Origin: Rhodospirillales bacterium
GTDB lineage: Bacteria > Pseudomonadota > Alphaproteobacteria > Rhodospirillales > Defluviicoccaceae
Assembly (NCBI GenBank): GCA_007694935.1
Contig: REES01000034.1
Location: forward strand, 1-51,418
Length of the DNA: 51,418 nt
Reading direction: 5' to 3'
Part shown: in pieces, positions 1 through 9,881 of the stretch
How the letters are laid out: each line of letters begins with the position of its first letter
Position numbering within the stretch: position 1 is the stretch's first letter
The notes under the pieces: generated by a model
The model's database searches: none
The model's input: only the letters and a program-made list of their open reading frames with translations
Told to the model about the DNA's origin: nothing
Program-made: the position numbers and the translations under genes

Positions 1-53
1 GGGAGACGGCGCGCGATGACCGGGAAGCACTCGCGATGCAAAGCTGAGCATCC

Positions 54-569
54 ATGACCGCCCTCACCGGCTTCATCGTGACCGCCTGGCTGGGGCTGGT
101 CATCCTGGCCGCCTTGGCCGACGTCGATGACCTGCGCATCCCCAACCGCATCTCCGCCCTGATCGCGGTGCTGTGGCCGATACACGCCCTGGCCACCGCG
201 CCCGCCGCCGGGACCGGCTGGCTCGCCGATGCCGGCCTCGCCATTGCCGTCGCCGCCGGGGTGTTCGCCGTCGGCACGGGGCTGTTCGTGCTCCGCTGGA
301 TGGGCGGCGGCGACGTCAAACTGATGGCGGGCCTCGCCCTCTGGGCCGGTCCGACCCTCATCCTCCCGTTCCTGGTGGTGACGACATTAGCCGGCGGCGC
401 CCTGGCGGTGGTGATGGCCACCCGCCTCCGCTTCGTCGTCGCCGGCCTGAGCGAGTGGGCCGGGGCCGCCGACATCCGCGACCGGGTGCTGGGCGGCCGC
501 ATCCCCTATGGCGTCGCCATTGCCACCGGCGCGGTCGTCATCATCGCCCCGCATCTGTTCACCCATTGA
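54..569 (+). CDS. cpaA: Prepilin peptidase CpaA (Tad pilus)
   Basis: Inner-membrane aspartic peptidase (A24 family) that processes Flp-type prepilins for the Tad pilus. The 171-residue protein is almost all hydrophobic helices. It carries the two family aspartate sites: D-x-D-D-L-R-I-P-N-R near residue 25 and the G-G-G-D-V-K motif near residue 85. Its length matches short CpaA/TadV peptidases, which lack the N-methylase domain of PilD. It heads the run cpaA-B-C-D-E-F-tadB-tadC. No Flp pilin gene is visible, so it may lie upstream of the window. The ATG at 54 is the first in frame. Confidence 0.88.
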   Translation: MTALTGFIVTAWLGLVILAALADVDDLRIPNRISALIAVLWPIHALATAPAAGTGWLADAGLAIAVAAGVFAVGTGLFVLRWMGGGDVKLMAGLALWAGPTLILPFLVVTTLAGGALAVVMATRLRFVVAGLSEWAGAADIRDRVLGGRIPYGVAIATGAVVIIAPHLFTH

Positions 570-585
570 CTGCAGGACACCTCGG

Positions 586-1497
586 ATGTCTCTCAGAACA
601 ATCGTTCTTGTGCTGCTGGCCCTCGGTGCCGCCGGGCTCACCGCCATGGTCGCCCGGGGCTGGCTCGCCGACCAGCAGGCGGCGCTCCCACCGCCTGCCG
701 TCGAGCAGGCGCCGGCACCGGCGGTCGCCATGGCCGAGGTGCTGGTGGCGGCCGAGGACATCGCCACCGGCAGCTTCATCCGCAGCGACCACCTGAGCTG
801 GCAGCGCTGGCCGAAGGAGGCGGTGGCCGCCGGCTTCATCGTCCGTGACCCGGCGTCCATGGCCGATGTCGAGGGCGCGGTTGCCCGCAGCCGGATCAAC
901 CGGGGCGAGCCGATCACCGCCGGCCGGGTGGTGCAACCCGGGGAGCGCGGCTTCCTTGCCGCGGTGCTGGAACCCGGCTCGCGGGCGGTGGCGGTGCCGG
1001 TGGATGCCACCACCGGCATTGCCGGCTTCGTCTTTCCCGGCGACGTGGTCGATGTCCTGCTGACCTTCCGCCACACGGTTAACGATTCGGAAAGCGGCGG
1101 TGCCCAGAATCGGAACTTCAGTGAAACCCTGCTCGAGGCGGTACGCGTCCTCGCCATCGACCAGCGGGTGGACCACGAGGACGGGTCCGCCCGGCTGGCC
1201 AAGACCGCGACCCTGGAGGTGACGCCGAAGCAGGCGGAGAAGGTGGCCCTGGCGCTGAGCCTCGGCAGCTTGTCCCTGAGCCTGCGCAGCCTCGCGCGGG
1301 TTGAGGACGGGGCGGAGGCCGAGAGCGCCGAAGGTAGCCGCGGCGACGATGACGGTGCCGGTGGCGGGCGGAGCTACACCATGGATTACGACGTCTACTA
1401 CATGCTGGGCGACCCGCTGGCGATGCCGATGCCGGGCAGGCGGGCTGCCCAAGTGACCGTGCTGAGGGGCAGCAACGCGGAAACCGTCAGTTTCTGA
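586..1497 (+). CDS. cpaB: Pilus assembly protein CpaB
   Basis: CpaB/RcpC protein, a periplasmic part of the Tad secretion channel working with the CpaC secretin. The 303-residue product begins with one hydrophobic anchor (about residues 5-22), then a SAF-type domain (about 45-110) and the RcpC/CpaB domain, ending near an acidic Gly/Asp-rich stretch. The ATG at 586 was preferred to an in-frame upstream start because it puts the membrane anchor at the N terminus and leaves only a 16-base gap after cpaA. Confidence 0.87.
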   Translation: MSLRTIVLVLLALGAAGLTAMVARGWLADQQAALPPPAVEQAPAPAVAMAEVLVAAEDIATGSFIRSDHLSWQRWPKEAVAAGFIVRDPASMADVEGAVARSRINRGEPITAGRVVQPGERGFLAAVLEPGSRAVAVPVDATTGIAGFVFPGDVVDVLLTFRHTVNDSESGGAQNRNFSETLLEAVRVLAIDQRVDHEDGSARLAKTATLEVTPKQAEKVALALSLGSLSLSLRSLARVEDGAEAESAEGSRGDDDGAGGGRSYTMDYDVYYMLGDPLAMPMPGRRAAQVTVLRGSNAETVSF

Positions 1498-1513
1498 TCG
1501 AAGGCGAGGCGGA

Positions 1514-2962
1514 ATGAAGGCCAGAATGGTTTTCACGAAGGGACGGGCAGCGGCGGCGCGGGTACTGGGGATCGGGATACCGGCGCTGGTGCTGGCGGGT
1601 GTGCTGCTGGCACCGGTGCAAGGCTGGTCCACGCCGGCGCCGCCCGGCGGTGCCCAGGTGGTGCCGGCCAACGGTCCGGCGGTGGTGCTGCAGGTCAACA
1701 AGGGCGCGCTGATCCGGCTCGACCGGCCGGCGGCGACGGTGTTCGTGGCGGAGCCCGAGATCTGCGACATCCAGGTGAAGTCGCCGACCCTCGTCTATCT
1801 GATCGGCAGGCAGGCCGGGGAGACCACCCTCTATGCCGTGGACAGCGACGAACAAGTGCTGGCCGGCATGCCGGTCCAGGTCGTGCACGACCTGACCCGC
1901 CTGAGCAATGCCGTCCGCCGGCTGCATCCCGGTGTCGACCTCGGCTTCAACAGCGTCGGCGGCGCAGTCGTGGTGGAAGGAAAGGTGCCCAATGCCGCGA
2001 TCGCCGAGGATGTCCGTCGCCTCGCCTCCCACTTCATCGACCGCCAGGCGGGCGAGGTGATCAATCGCCTGGCGGTGACGGCGCCGTCCCAGGTCAACCT
2101 CCGGGTCCGGGTCGCCGAAGTGTCCCGCGACATCCAGAAGCAGCTCGGCTTCAACTGGGACGTGCTGGGCAGCGTCGGCAGTTTCACGCTCGGTCTCGGA
2201 ACGTTCAACCCGTTCGCCGCCAATGTCGTCACCGATGCGGTGAGCGGGGCCTTCAGCGCCGGAAGCTGGGATGTCAACGTGCTGATCGATGCGCTCGACC
2301 AGGAAGGGCTGATCAGCGTGCTGGCCGAGCCCAACCTGACCGCGCTGACCGGCGAGACCGCGAGCTTTCTCGCCGGCGGCGAATTTCCCATCCTGGTGCC
2401 GGGGTCCAATGGCCAAGTCACCATCGAGTTCAAGAAGTTCGGCGTGTCGCTGGCGTTCACCCCGACGCTGCTGAGCGAAAGCCGGATCAGCCTCCGCGTC
2501 CGCCCGGAGGTGAGCGAGCTCTCCACCGAGGGCGCGGTCAGCATTCCGGTGTTCGGTTCCGTCCTGTCCGTGCCCTCGCTCACCGTGCGCCGGGCGGAGA
2601 CCACGGTGGAACTGGGCAGCGGCCAGAGCTTCGCCATCGCCGGGCTGCTCCGCAACAGCGTCTCCCACTCGGTCAAGAAGTTCCCCGGCCTGGGTGACAT
2701 CCCGATCCTGGGTGCGCTGTTCCGCTCCGACCGGTTTCTCCGCAACGAGAGCGAGTTGGTGATCATCATCACCCCCTACGTGGTACGCCCGGCCACCGCC
2801 ACCGCCTTTGCCGCACCGACCGACGGTTTCTCCCCACCCCATGATGCGGAGCGGGTGATGCTGGGCGGCACCTACCGACGCCAGCCGGAGCCTGGTCAGG
2901 CATCGGTGGTGGCGCCGGACGGAACCCGGCTGATCGGGCCCGCCGGCTTCATCCTGGACTGA
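1514..2962 (+). CDS. cpaC: Tad pilus secretin CpaC
   Basis: Outer-membrane secretin (RcpA/CpaC family, type II/III secretion superfamily) forming the pore for the Tad pilus. The 482 residues start with a basic, hydrophobic signal peptide (about 1-42). A pilus N-domain (about 50-130), a BON-like segment and the C-terminal secretin barrel (about 225-425) follow. Characteristic secretin signatures are visible, such as [11 protein letters not shown] and the late [15 protein letters not shown] good Shine-Dalgarno (AGGCGG) precedes the ATG. It is 16 bases downstream of cpaB. Confidence 0.92.
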   Translation: MKARMVFTKGRAAAARVLGIGIPALVLAGVLLAPVQGWSTPAPPGGAQVVPANGPAVVLQVNKGALIRLDRPAATVFVAEPEICDIQVKSPTLVYLIGRQAGETTLYAVDSDEQVLAGMPVQVVHDLTRLSNAVRRLHPGVDLGFNSVGGAVVVEGKVPNAAIAEDVRRLASHFIDRQAGEVINRLAVTAPSQVNLRVRVAEVSRDIQKQLGFNWDVLGSVGSFTLGLGTFNPFAANVVTDAVSGAFSAGSWDVNVLIDALDQEGLISVLAEPNLTALTGETASFLAGGEFPILVPGSNGQVTIEFKKFGVSLAFTPTLLSESRISLRVRPEVSELSTEGAVSIPVFGSVLSVPSLTVRRAETTVELGSGQSFAIAGLLRNSVSHSVKKFPGLGDIPILGALFRSDRFLRNESELVIIITPYVVRPATATAFAAPTDGFSPPHDAERVMLGGTYRRQPEPGQASVVAPDGTRLIGPAGFILD

Positions 2963-2967
2963 AGGGA

Positions 2968-3684
2968 ATGCGCGCCATGCCGGGAGGATGGTTCCATCAC
3001 TGTCGTGGCCGAGGCGTCGCTGTCGCCGTGGTCCTCGCGTTGGTTCTGCCGTCGGCCGGCTGTCACCGGGTCGAGGACTGGTCCAAGGTGCAGCCGCAGC
3101 CGCAGCCGCAGGTCGAACTCACCACCCTCCGCCACATCGTCGGCTTCCCGCCGGCGAGCCATCGCCTGACCGCGGCGGAGCACGGACGGCTCGACACCTT
3201 CATCGGCCGCGTCCAACCGGCCACGGCCGAGAGCATCATTGTTGCCCCCGGCGCTCCAGCCCCACGAGACACTTGGCAGGCCCAGCGGCAGCGCGCGGAG
3301 GCGGTGGCCGCAGTGCTCCGACGTGCCGGCGCGCCGATGGTCACGGTCGAGGCCGCCGCCGTGCCGGCCCTGGGCGACTTGCCGGCCGGATCGGTGATGG
3401 TGGCGGTACGCCGCTACCTGGTGACCCTGCCGGCCTGCCCGAACTGGAGCCGCAACCCGCGGGCCACCTACAACAACCAGCCGTCGTCCAACTGGGGCTG
3501 CGCCACCGCCATCAACTTCGGGCTGATGCTGCACGATCCACGGGACTTGGTCCGAGGCCGCGATCTCGCCCCGGCCGACGGCGAGCATCAGGCCCGGGCG
3601 ATCCAGCGCTACCGTGACGACGAGATCAGGCCGCTGATGGGCGAGAGCGCCAGCGATATGCACAGCTTGCCATCGGCGCAGTGA
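2968..3684 (+). CDS. cpaD: Pilus assembly lipoprotein CpaD
   Basis: Probable outer-membrane lipoprotein of the Tad apparatus that assists the CpaC secretin. The 238-residue product has a long N-terminal signal with a lipobox ending P-S-A-G-C (Cys 32). The mature part contains the C-x-N-W-S-R-N-P and N-W-G-C-A-T-A-I-N segments typical of CpaD, with paired cysteines. It starts 5 bases after the cpaC stop, so translation is probably coupled. Assignment rests on these motifs and on the gene order. Confidence 0.85.
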   Translation: MRAMPGGWFHHCRGRGVAVAVVLALVLPSAGCHRVEDWSKVQPQPQPQVELTTLRHIVGFPPASHRLTAAEHGRLDTFIGRVQPATAESIIVAPGAPAPRDTWQAQRQRAEAVAAVLRRAGAPMVTVEAAAVPALGDLPAGSVMVAVRRYLVTLPACPNWSRNPRATYNNQPSSNWGCATAINFGLMLHDPRDLVRGRDLAPADGEHQARAIQRYRDDEIRPLMGESASDMHSLPSAQ

Positions 3685-3711
3685 AAACGGTCGCTGGAGA
3701 CGGTAACAACC

Positions 3712-4944
3712 ATGTCCGCTGCTACTGGTTCCGGAACGGGCGGGCGCAAGCCGCTGGCCGCGTTTGTCGCCGATGCCGCGACCGAGGCACATGTGCGTCG
3801 TGTCACTGCGGCGCTGGCGTGGGCCGATGCTGATGTGATTTCGGCGACACCGGCGGAGGCCGTGAAGCGCCTGGCCAGTTCGCCGACGCCGGCACGGCTT
3901 CTGATCGATCTGTCGGGGAGCGTCGATCCCCTGGCCGATCTCGAGCTGATCGCTGACGTGTGCGACCAGGAAACGCCGTTGATCGCCATCGGCACGGTCA
4001 ACGACGTCGACCTGTACCGCAAGCTGCTCGCCGCCGGAGTCGACGACTACCTGGTCAAGCCGGTGGCGTCCGAGACGCTGGCCGCGGCGCTGACTGCCCT
4101 GGGTGCGGCGGGCGCCGACAAGGAGGACAAGGCGTCTCGGGAGCCGCTGGGACGTCTGGTGGCCGTGATCGGTGCCCGTGGCGGGGTTGGATCCACGACT
4201 GTCGCGGTCAATACCGCATGGCTGCTTGCCCATGACCTGAATCTGAAGACCGCGCTGGTCGATCTCGACCTCTATTTCGGCACCTGCGCCCTGGCACTGG
4301 ACGTGGAGCCGGGGCGCGGCTTTCGCCTTGCGCTGGAAAGCCCGGGCCGGATCGACAACCTGTTCCTGGAACGGGTCATGGTGCGGATCAGCGACCTGTT
4401 CTATCTGCTCGCGGCCGAGAACGACCTCGAATTCTACCATACCGTCGACCGCGACACCCTGCGCGAGGCCCTGCATGTCCTGGTGCAGACCATCCGCCGC
4501 AACTTCAAGATCACCGTGTTCGACCTGCCGCGCCACGCCGCGCGCACCCAGGTGTCGTTACTGACGCCGCCTGCTTCGCTGGTGCTGGTTTCGGATCCGT
4601 CGCTCGCCGGGCTGCGCGACACCATCCGGCTGGCCAAGATGCTGAAGCACCTGGCGCCCGAAGCCGAACTCAGTGTCGTCCTGGACCGATGTGGCGAGAT
4701 CAAAGGCGCCGAGCTCGCGCAAAAGGAGTTCGAACAGGATGGCACGATCAAGGTAAGCAGCGTGATCCCGTTCGAAGCCAAGCCCACTGTTGCCAGCACG
4801 GCCGCGGGCAAGCCATTGGTGTGCGTCGCCACCCGGTCCCGGACGGCGCGGGTGCTCAAAGACTTGGCGGTCCGGCTGTCCGGAACCGACGAAGCGGTCG
4901 CCCGCCCGTCTTCACTTGTCCGCTTGATGCGCTGGGGGTCCTGA
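3712..4944 (+). CDS. cpaE: Pilus assembly ATPase-like protein CpaE (TadZ)
   Basis: Polar localisation factor of the Tad system. Two domains are visible in 410 residues. The first is an N-terminal receiver-like domain (about 12-130) that keeps an Asp at 66 (L-L-I-D-L) and a Lys at 116 (L-V-K-P). The second is a MinD/ParA-type domain starting near 148. The deviant Walker A is G-A-R-G-G-V-G-S-T (154-162): both usual lysines are replaced, as in other CpaE/TadZ proteins. The stop codon is separated by one base from the cpaF ATG. Confidence 0.88.
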   Translation: MSAATGSGTGGRKPLAAFVADAATEAHVRRVTAALAWADADVISATPAEAVKRLASSPTPARLLIDLSGSVDPLADLELIADVCDQETPLIAIGTVNDVDLYRKLLAAGVDDYLVKPVASETLAAALTALGAAGADKEDKASREPLGRLVAVIGARGGVGSTTVAVNTAWLLAHDLNLKTALVDLDLYFGTCALALDVEPGRGFRLALESPGRIDNLFLERVMVRISDLFYLLAAENDLEFYHTVDRDTLREALHVLVQTIRRNFKITVFDLPRHAARTQVSLLTPPASLVLVSDPSLAGLRDTIRLAKMLKHLAPEAELSVVLDRCGEIKGAELAQKEFEQDGTIKVSSVIPFEAKPTVASTAAGKPLVCVATRSRTARVLKDLAVRLSGTDEAVARPSSLVRLMRWGS

Positions 4945-4945
4945 G

Positions 4946-6502
4946 ATGATCGGCCGGCGCGGTGCCGGTTCGTCGGCTCCGGTCAAGCCGGTCCCGCCGC
5001 CGCCTCATAACGTCGCGCCGGCGGCCAGCGAACATGCGGCTCCCGCTGCCGGCCCGTGTGCGGCCAAAGATGGCACCGGGGACTCTGCGCCTGCGCTGGC
5101 CGGACTGGCAGCGTCCGGGTCAAACCCGACCGCGGCGATGCCGGCCTCGTACCCCGAGCTGCGGCCGCAGATGATTTCTCCCGCCGCCAGCCGGGACGGC
5201 ATGTCCCCCGGCATCTCCGCCGACATCGTTTCCCAGGCGCGTCAGCATGTGCAGCCACTGCTGCTGGACCGCATCGACCTGGCCAGGGCAGCGGAACTGG
5301 CGCGACCCGAGCTGGAAGCGCAGATCACCGAGGTGGTCGCGGAGTTGCTCGTCGAAGAGAAGCTGCAGCTCAACCACGCCGAACAGCGCCGGCTGGTCAC
5401 CCTGCTGCTGGACGAGATGCTTGGCCTCGGTCCGCTGGAAACGCTGCTGGCCGATGACAGCGTCACCGACATCATGGTCAACGGCGCCAAGCAGGTCTAC
5501 GTGGAACGCCGCGGCAAGCTGGAACTTACCGATGTGGTGTTCCGTGACGACGCCCATGTCATGCATGTGGCCACCCGCATCGTCACGGCGATAGGGCGCC
5601 GGGTCGATGAGAGCGTGCCGCTGGCGGATGCCCGCTTGGCCGACGGCTCGCGGGTGAACATCATCATTGCGCCACTGGCCCTCGACGGCCCCAGCATCTC
5701 CATCCGCAAGTTCTCCAAGCGGAAGATCACCCTGGAGATGATGGCGCGGCAGGGCAACCTGTCGCCGGAGATGGCGCGGGTGCTGATGATCGCCGGTCGC
5801 TGCCGGCTGAATATCCTGATCTCCGGCGGCACCGGTTCTGGCAAGACCACCCTGCTCAACGCCATGTCACAGATGATCGATCCCGGAGAGCGGATCGTCA
5901 CCATCGAGGATGCCGCCGAGCTTCAGCTGCAGCAGCCGCACGTGGTCCGGCTGGAAACCCGCCCGGCCAACCTGGAAGGGGAAGGGGAGATCACCCAGCG
6001 GGACCTGGTCCGCAACACCCTCCGGATGCGGCCGGACCGGATCATCCTCGGCGAGATCCGTGCCGGCGAGGCGCTGGACATGCTGCAGGCGATGAACACC
6101 GGCCACGACGGGTCGATGTGCACCGTTCACGCCAACCGTCCCCGGGAGGCGCTGACCCGGCTGGAAAACATGGTGGCGATGACCGGCATCAAGCTGCCGA
6201 CGGAAGCGGTGCGGGCGCAGATCGCCGGCGCGGTCCATCTGATCCTTCAGATCGCCCGCATGCGCGACGGGGTACGCCGCATCACCCACGTGACCGAGAT
6301 CGTCGGCATGGAGGGGGAGGTGGTGATTACGCAGGACCTGTTCACCTTCGAATACTCCGGCGAGGATGCCAATGGCCGGCTGATCGGCCACTTCAAGCCC
6401 TCCGGACTCCGTCCGCATTTCCTGCCCCGTGCCCAGTACTACGGATTGGATCGGGCACTGATGGAGGCGGTCACCGGGCCGACCGAGCCGTTGCCGGCAT
6501 GA
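4946..6502 (+). CDS. cpaF: Tad secretion ATPase CpaF (TadA)
   Basis: Cytoplasmic GspE/PilB-family hexameric ATPase that powers pilus assembly. The 518 residues begin with a disordered Pro/Ala-rich stretch (1-95), followed by the N-terminal domain and the ATPase core. The Walker A G-G-T-G-S-G-K-T is at 294-301, and the Asp and His boxes (E-I-R-A-G-E-A; C-T-V-H-A-N) follow. Its TGA overlaps the tadB ATG (ATGA), indicating coupled synthesis of ATPase and inner-membrane platform. Confidence 0.95.
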   Translation: MIGRRGAGSSAPVKPVPPPPHNVAPAASEHAAPAAGPCAAKDGTGDSAPALAGLAASGSNPTAAMPASYPELRPQMISPAASRDGMSPGISADIVSQARQHVQPLLLDRIDLARAAELARPELEAQITEVVAELLVEEKLQLNHAEQRRLVTLLLDEMLGLGPLETLLADDSVTDIMVNGAKQVYVERRGKLELTDVVFRDDAHVMHVATRIVTAIGRRVDESVPLADARLADGSRVNIIIAPLALDGPSISIRKFSKRKITLEMMARQGNLSPEMARVLMIAGRCRLNILISGGTGSGKTTLLNAMSQMIDPGERIVTIEDAAELQLQQPHVVRLETRPANLEGEGEITQRDLVRNTLRMRPDRIILGEIRAGEALDMLQAMNTGHDGSMCTVHANRPREALTRLENMVAMTGIKLPTEAVRAQIAGAVHLILQIARMRDGVRRITHVTEIVGMEGEVVITQDLFTFEYSGEDANGRLIGHFKPSGLRPHFLPRAQYYGLDRALMEAVTGPTEPLPA

Positions 6503-7482
6503 CGGACAGCACTCTCGTGCTTTTGATCGCCGGCCTGCTGGTGGCAGCCGCGGCGATGGTGCTCGTTTCCGGCGACGGCGCGCGCCGGAAGCTGGAGCGC
6601 CGTGCGGCACGGCTGCGGGCCGGCCGCCGGGATCGGCCTGGCGCTGCCGATACCGCGGACACCCGCGGCATCCGCCTGGAGGATCCATCGGCGCTTAAGG
6701 GGCTGGAAGGGCTGGCCCGGCGCTATCTGCCCCGGCAGTCGATGCTGCGCGACCGCTTGGCGCGGACCGGACGCACCATCAGTCTTGGTACCTACCTCTC
6801 CGTCAACGTCGGGGTCGGTGCCGTGGTGGCGCTGCTGGTCTGGGTGCTCGGGGGTCTGCCGGTGGCGGTGGCGGTATTGGCCGGGTTGGGTGCCGGCATC
6901 GGGCTGCCCCACGCCGTTGTCGGCATGCTTGGCGCCCGCCGTCGCAAGCGGTTCCTGGCATTGTTTCCGGATGCCATCGACCTGATCGTTCGGGGCCTGA
7001 AATCTGGCTTGCCGGTAACGGAATCCATGGCTGCAGTGGGGCGGGAGATGGCTGATCCGGTCGGCAGCGAGTTCCGCCACGTGATGGAAAGCGTCCGGTT
7101 CGGGCGCGACCTGAATGAAGTCCTGTGGCAGACCGCCAAGCGGCTGGATGTCGCCGAGTTCAATTTCTTCGTCATCAGCCTGTCGATCCAGCAGGAGACC
7201 GGCGGCAATCTGGCGGAGACCCTTGCCAACCTCTCCGACATCGTCCGGCGCCGCAAGCAGATGCGGCTCAAGATCAAGGCGCTCACCGGCGAGGCCAAGG
7301 CCAGCGCCTATATCCTGGGCTCCCTGCCGTTTGTCATGTTCCTGATCGTGTCGCTGATGAACCCGGCCTACGCCGGCGAACTGATCAGCGACCCCCGGGG
7401 GGTGATCATGCTCGGGGTCGGCCTCGGCAGCATGGGCATCGGCGTGGTGGTGATGGCGAAGATGGTGCGCTTCGAGATATGA
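6499..7482 (+). CDS. tadB: Tad inner-membrane platform protein TadB
   Basis: Type II secretion F-domain membrane protein (GspF/TadB), 327 residues, forming the inner-membrane platform with TadC. There is one N-terminal helix (about 5-23), a pair of helices near residues 95-145 and a C-terminal pair near 275-325. The cytoplasmic T2SF domain (about 150-270) contains the Q-Q-E-T-G-G-N-L signature. An ATGA overlap at each end couples it to cpaF and tadC. An in-frame open stretch upstream of 6499 is only the shadow of cpaF. Confidence 0.93.
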   Translation: MTDSTLVLLIAGLLVAAAAMVLVSGDGARRKLERRAARLRAGRRDRPGAADTADTRGIRLEDPSALKGLEGLARRYLPRQSMLRDRLARTGRTISLGTYLSVNVGVGAVVALLVWVLGGLPVAVAVLAGLGAGIGLPHAVVGMLGARRRKRFLALFPDAIDLIVRGLKSGLPVTESMAAVGREMADPVGSEFRHVMESVRFGRDLNEVLWQTAKRLDVAEFNFFVISLSIQQETGGNLAETLANLSDIVRRRKQMRLKIKALTGEAKASAYILGSLPFVMFLIVSLMNPAYAGELISDPRGVIMLGVGLGSMGIGVVVMAKMVRFEI

Positions 7483-8456
7483 TCGCGGAAGCGCTCGCCA
7501 TGTTCGGGATCGCGGTGGAGGACGCCATCACCGTCATGGCCGCTCTGGCCGCGGCGGTCACCGTTTACGCGGTGTGGAACGCGCTGCTCTGGCGCGATCC
7601 GGTGTCGGCCCGGGCGGCCCGGCTGCACCGCCGCCAGACCGAGCTGCATAAATCGCTGCTGGCCCCCACCCGGAGAACAAATCGTACCGACACGGCGATG
7701 GGCTTGACGCGTACCATCGCCAAGCGTCTCAATCTCTTCAAGAGCAGCACCGCGGGCCGGGCCGGTGAACTGCTGACCCGCGCCGGCTATCGGTCCAAGG
7801 ACGCGCTGACCACCTATCTGGTGGCGAAGCTGGTGGCGCCGTTCGTTGGCGGCGCGGGCTCATTCCTGCTGGTCGATGGCTTGGCGAACCTCGATCTGCC
7901 GCCGCTGGTGGTCAACCTGGCACCGATGGCAGGAGTGCTGGCCGGTTTCTATGCCCCCGGCATCTACCTGACCAACACCATCCAGAAGCGTGAGCAGGCG
8001 GTACGCAAGGGCATTCCCGACGCGATGGACTTGCTGGTGATCTGCGCCGAGGCCGGCTTGTCGCTGGATGCGGCACTGAAGCGGGTCGCCCGCGAAATGT
8101 CCCGCGCCGCGCCGGAGGTTGCCGAGGAGTTCGCGCTCACCGCGATCGAGCTCGGGTTCCTGCCGGATCGCCGCAAGGCCCTGACCAACCTGGCGCAACG
8201 GTGCCAGATCGAGCCGGTGCGAAGCCTCATCAACACCCTGATCCAGACCGAACGCTATGGCACGCCGCTCGCCCACGCGCTCCGGGTGCTGGCGGCGGAG
8301 TACCGCAACGAGCGGATGATGCGGGCGGAGGAGAAGGCGGCGAAGCTGCCGGCGGTGCTGACGGTGCCCCTGATCCTGTTCATCATGCCGGCCCTGCTGA
8401 TCGTGCTGATCGGGCCCGGCATCCTCAGAGTGCTGGACGCGTTGACTCAGATGTAG
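7479..8456 (+). CDS. tadC: Tad inner-membrane platform protein TadC
   Basis: Second F-domain platform protein, 325 residues, paired with TadB. It has hydrophobic segments near 15-35, 115-160 and at the C terminus. The T2SF domain (about 175-290) contains P-D-A-M-D-L-L-V-I-C-A-E-A-G-L, typical of TadC. The ATG overlaps the tadB stop as ATGA. Its last 32 bases overlap the end of the convergent TPR lipoprotein gene, leaving no space for an intrinsic terminator between them. Confidence 0.93.
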   Translation: MIAEALAMFGIAVEDAITVMAALAAAVTVYAVWNALLWRDPVSARAARLHRRQTELHKSLLAPTRRTNRTDTAMGLTRTIAKRLNLFKSSTAGRAGELLTRAGYRSKDALTTYLVAKLVAPFVGGAGSFLLVDGLANLDLPPLVVNLAPMAGVLAGFYAPGIYLTNTIQKREQAVRKGIPDAMDLLVICAEAGLSLDAALKRVAREMSRAAPEVAEEFALTAIELGFLPDRRKALTNLAQRCQIEPVRSLINTLIQTERYGTPLAHALRVLAAEYRNERMMRAEEKAAKLPAVLTVPLILFIMPALLIVLIGPGILRVLDALTQM

Positions 8457-9309
8457 TCGGGGGCCGGGGCACCGGCGCGGCGCGGCCGAGATCAGCGTGG
8501 AACACCGCTTCCGCCAAAGCCCGACCACTCAGGTCCTGAAGTGACAGGAAGAAGGCGCGGTTGCTCGCGACCTCCTGGGGCGACAGCCCCGGTGCGGTCA
8601 ATGCCGTCGCTTGGTCGATGCGGCCGGCAAGCGCGTACACCAGGGCGGTGTTGAGGCGGAGGCGCGGATCTGCCGGTGCCTGGGCCGAAAGCCGGCCCAG
8701 CCGGCCCAGCGCCTGGTCGAACTGGCCGGTCAAGGCTTCGGACAGGGCCAGATTGTTGGCGAGGCCGAGGTGGTCGGGCAGCACGGCCAAGCCGTCCCGA
8801 TACGCCTGTTGCGCCATCTGGTGCCGTCCGGCCAGATCGAGGGCCACCCCGAAACCATTGTGATGACGGCCGTCGGTCGGATCGAGGCGGATTGCTTCCT
8901 CGAACTGGGCGGCTGCCGATTCCGGCATCCCCTGGCGCAGCAGAGCCTGGGCGTAGCCGGCGCGCAAGCCGGCGTTGTCGGGCTCGGCGTGCACTGCCCG
9001 AAGCATTGCATCGGCGGCGACGGCATGGTGGCCCAGGGCCGACGCCACGTTGGCAAGCCCGATCAGCGGCTCGATCCGCTCCGGCTCGAGCGCATGCGCG
9101 CGTTCGTAGAAGGTTGCCGCCGATGCCAAGTCGCCGCCCCGGTAAGTGGCGTCAGCCAGCCGCAGGACCTGGCCATATTCACCCACCGCCACCCCGGCAC
9201 CGGGTGCGCCGGGAGAGGCGCAGGCACTCACGATCAAGGTCAGCGCCACCATCGCGGCGACGACGGCGCTCCACTGCGGACTGCTGAAAAAACCGGCCTG
9301 AGACGGCAT
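8425..9309 (-). CDS. TadD-like TPR lipoprotein
   Basis: 294-residue lipoprotein made of tandem tetratricopeptide repeats (about residues 50-230), with signal peptide and lipobox ending L-I-V-S-A-C (Cys 30). Proteins of this type (TadD) act at the outer membrane in Tad secretin assembly, and its position just after tadC fits that role. It is transcribed toward the tad genes and overlaps the tadC end by 32 bases. It is clearly related to the second TPR lipoprotein ending at 9637: both share an A-L-V-Y-A-L-A-G block followed by A-S-N-x-x-F-x-x-S-L-Q. The ATG at 9309 places the signal peptide correctly; an upstream in-frame start would not. Confidence 0.82.
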   Translation of the reverse strand: MPSQAGFFSSPQWSAVVAAMVALTLIVSACASPGAPGAGVAVGEYGQVLRLADATYRGGDLASAATFYERAHALEPERIEPLIGLANVASALGHHAVAADAMLRAVHAEPDNAGLRAGYAQALLRQGMPESAAAQFEEAIRLDPTDGRHHNGFGVALDLAGRHQMAQQAYRDGLAVLPDHLGLANNLALSEALTGQFDQALGRLGRLSAQAPADPRLRLNTALVYALAGRIDQATALTAPGLSPQEVASNRAFFLSLQDLSGRALAEAVFHADLGRAAPVPRPPTTSESTRPAL

Positions 9310-9335
9310 GGCGGGGCCTTCGCTTAACCCGAATG

Positions 9336-9387
9336 CAACACCTTTGATGTTGTATAGCGTGAGAATCCGGGTGCTCAACCGATTCTC
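9336..9387. promoter_or_regulatory. Inverted repeats between TPR lipoprotein and MarR genes
   Basis: The 116-base gap between the divergent TPR lipoprotein (start 9309) and MarR gene (start 9426) holds two dyads. One is CAACA-N7-TGTTG (9336-9352). The other is a perfect 7-bp pair, GAGAATC at 9361-9367 and GATTCTC at 9381-9387, with centres two helical turns apart. MarR-family proteins commonly bind dyads in their own divergent promoter, so these are candidate operators. Which regulator binds them is inference. Confidence 0.4.
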
Positions 9388-9425
9388 GCTCAAACGCGAT
9401 CCAGCCTTGAAGGAAGCCCAAAACC

Positions 9426-9881
9426 GTGAACCACGATTATCAGGAACTGAAGCGGCTGATCGAACGGCTTCACCGGCGTTTCCTCGACGTGCTGCGCACG
9501 GAATTGACGCGTCTCGGTGTCCGCGACATCAGCAGCGTTCAAGCCCTTCTCCTTACCAACATCGGCGAGGAGGAGATGACCATCCGAGACCTGGTGGAGC
9601 GCGGCTACTACCAAGGCTCCAACGTGTCCTACAACGTCAAGAAGCTGCAGGACATGGGATACCTGGAGCACGAACGCTCGCAGCACGACAAGCGGTCGGT
9701 GACCATTCGCCTGACCAAGAAGGCGTTGACCGTCTTGGAAAAGCTGCGTGATCTCGATCAGCGCCTGGGGGCCCACTGGGAGCAGGAGCACCCCAGCGAC
9801 GACCAGGCGGTGATGGCAGCGGAAGCCCTGCGCCGGCTCGAGCAGACGTGGAGCAATTATATCCGCTACGGCCGCAAGTAG
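9426..9881 (+). CDS. MarR-family winged-helix regulator, LdtR-like
   Basis: 151-residue DNA-binding regulator with the winged helix at about residues 35-105. The segments R-L-H-R-R-F-L-D-V, L-G-V-R-D-I-S-S-V-Q-A-L and G-S-N-V-S-Y-N-V-K-K resemble the alphaproteobacterial LdtR group, known from cell-wall L,D-transpeptidase and stress control. No transpeptidase gene is adjacent, so its targets here are unknown. It sits between two related TPR lipoprotein genes and is divergent from the first. A minus-strand reading frame of the second TPR gene runs through its 3' half. Confidence 0.85.
   Translation: MNHDYQELKRLIERLHRRFLDVLRTELTRLGVRDISSVQALLLTNIGEEEMTIRDLVERGYYQGSNVSYNVKKLQDMGYLEHERSQHDKRSVTIRLTKKALTVLEKLRDLDQRLGAHWEQEHPSDDQAVMAAEALRRLEQTWSNYIRYGRK

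Noticed and set aside
1-53. End of an upstream gene
   Set aside because: Two frames could end here (stop at 45-47, or overlapping the cpaA ATG at 55-57), but fewer than 20 codons are visible and neither can be identified.
2896-4536. 546-residue minus-strand open frame across cpaD and cpaE
   Set aside because: Gln/Arg/His-rich shadow of well-supported Tad genes; no motif or ribosome site.
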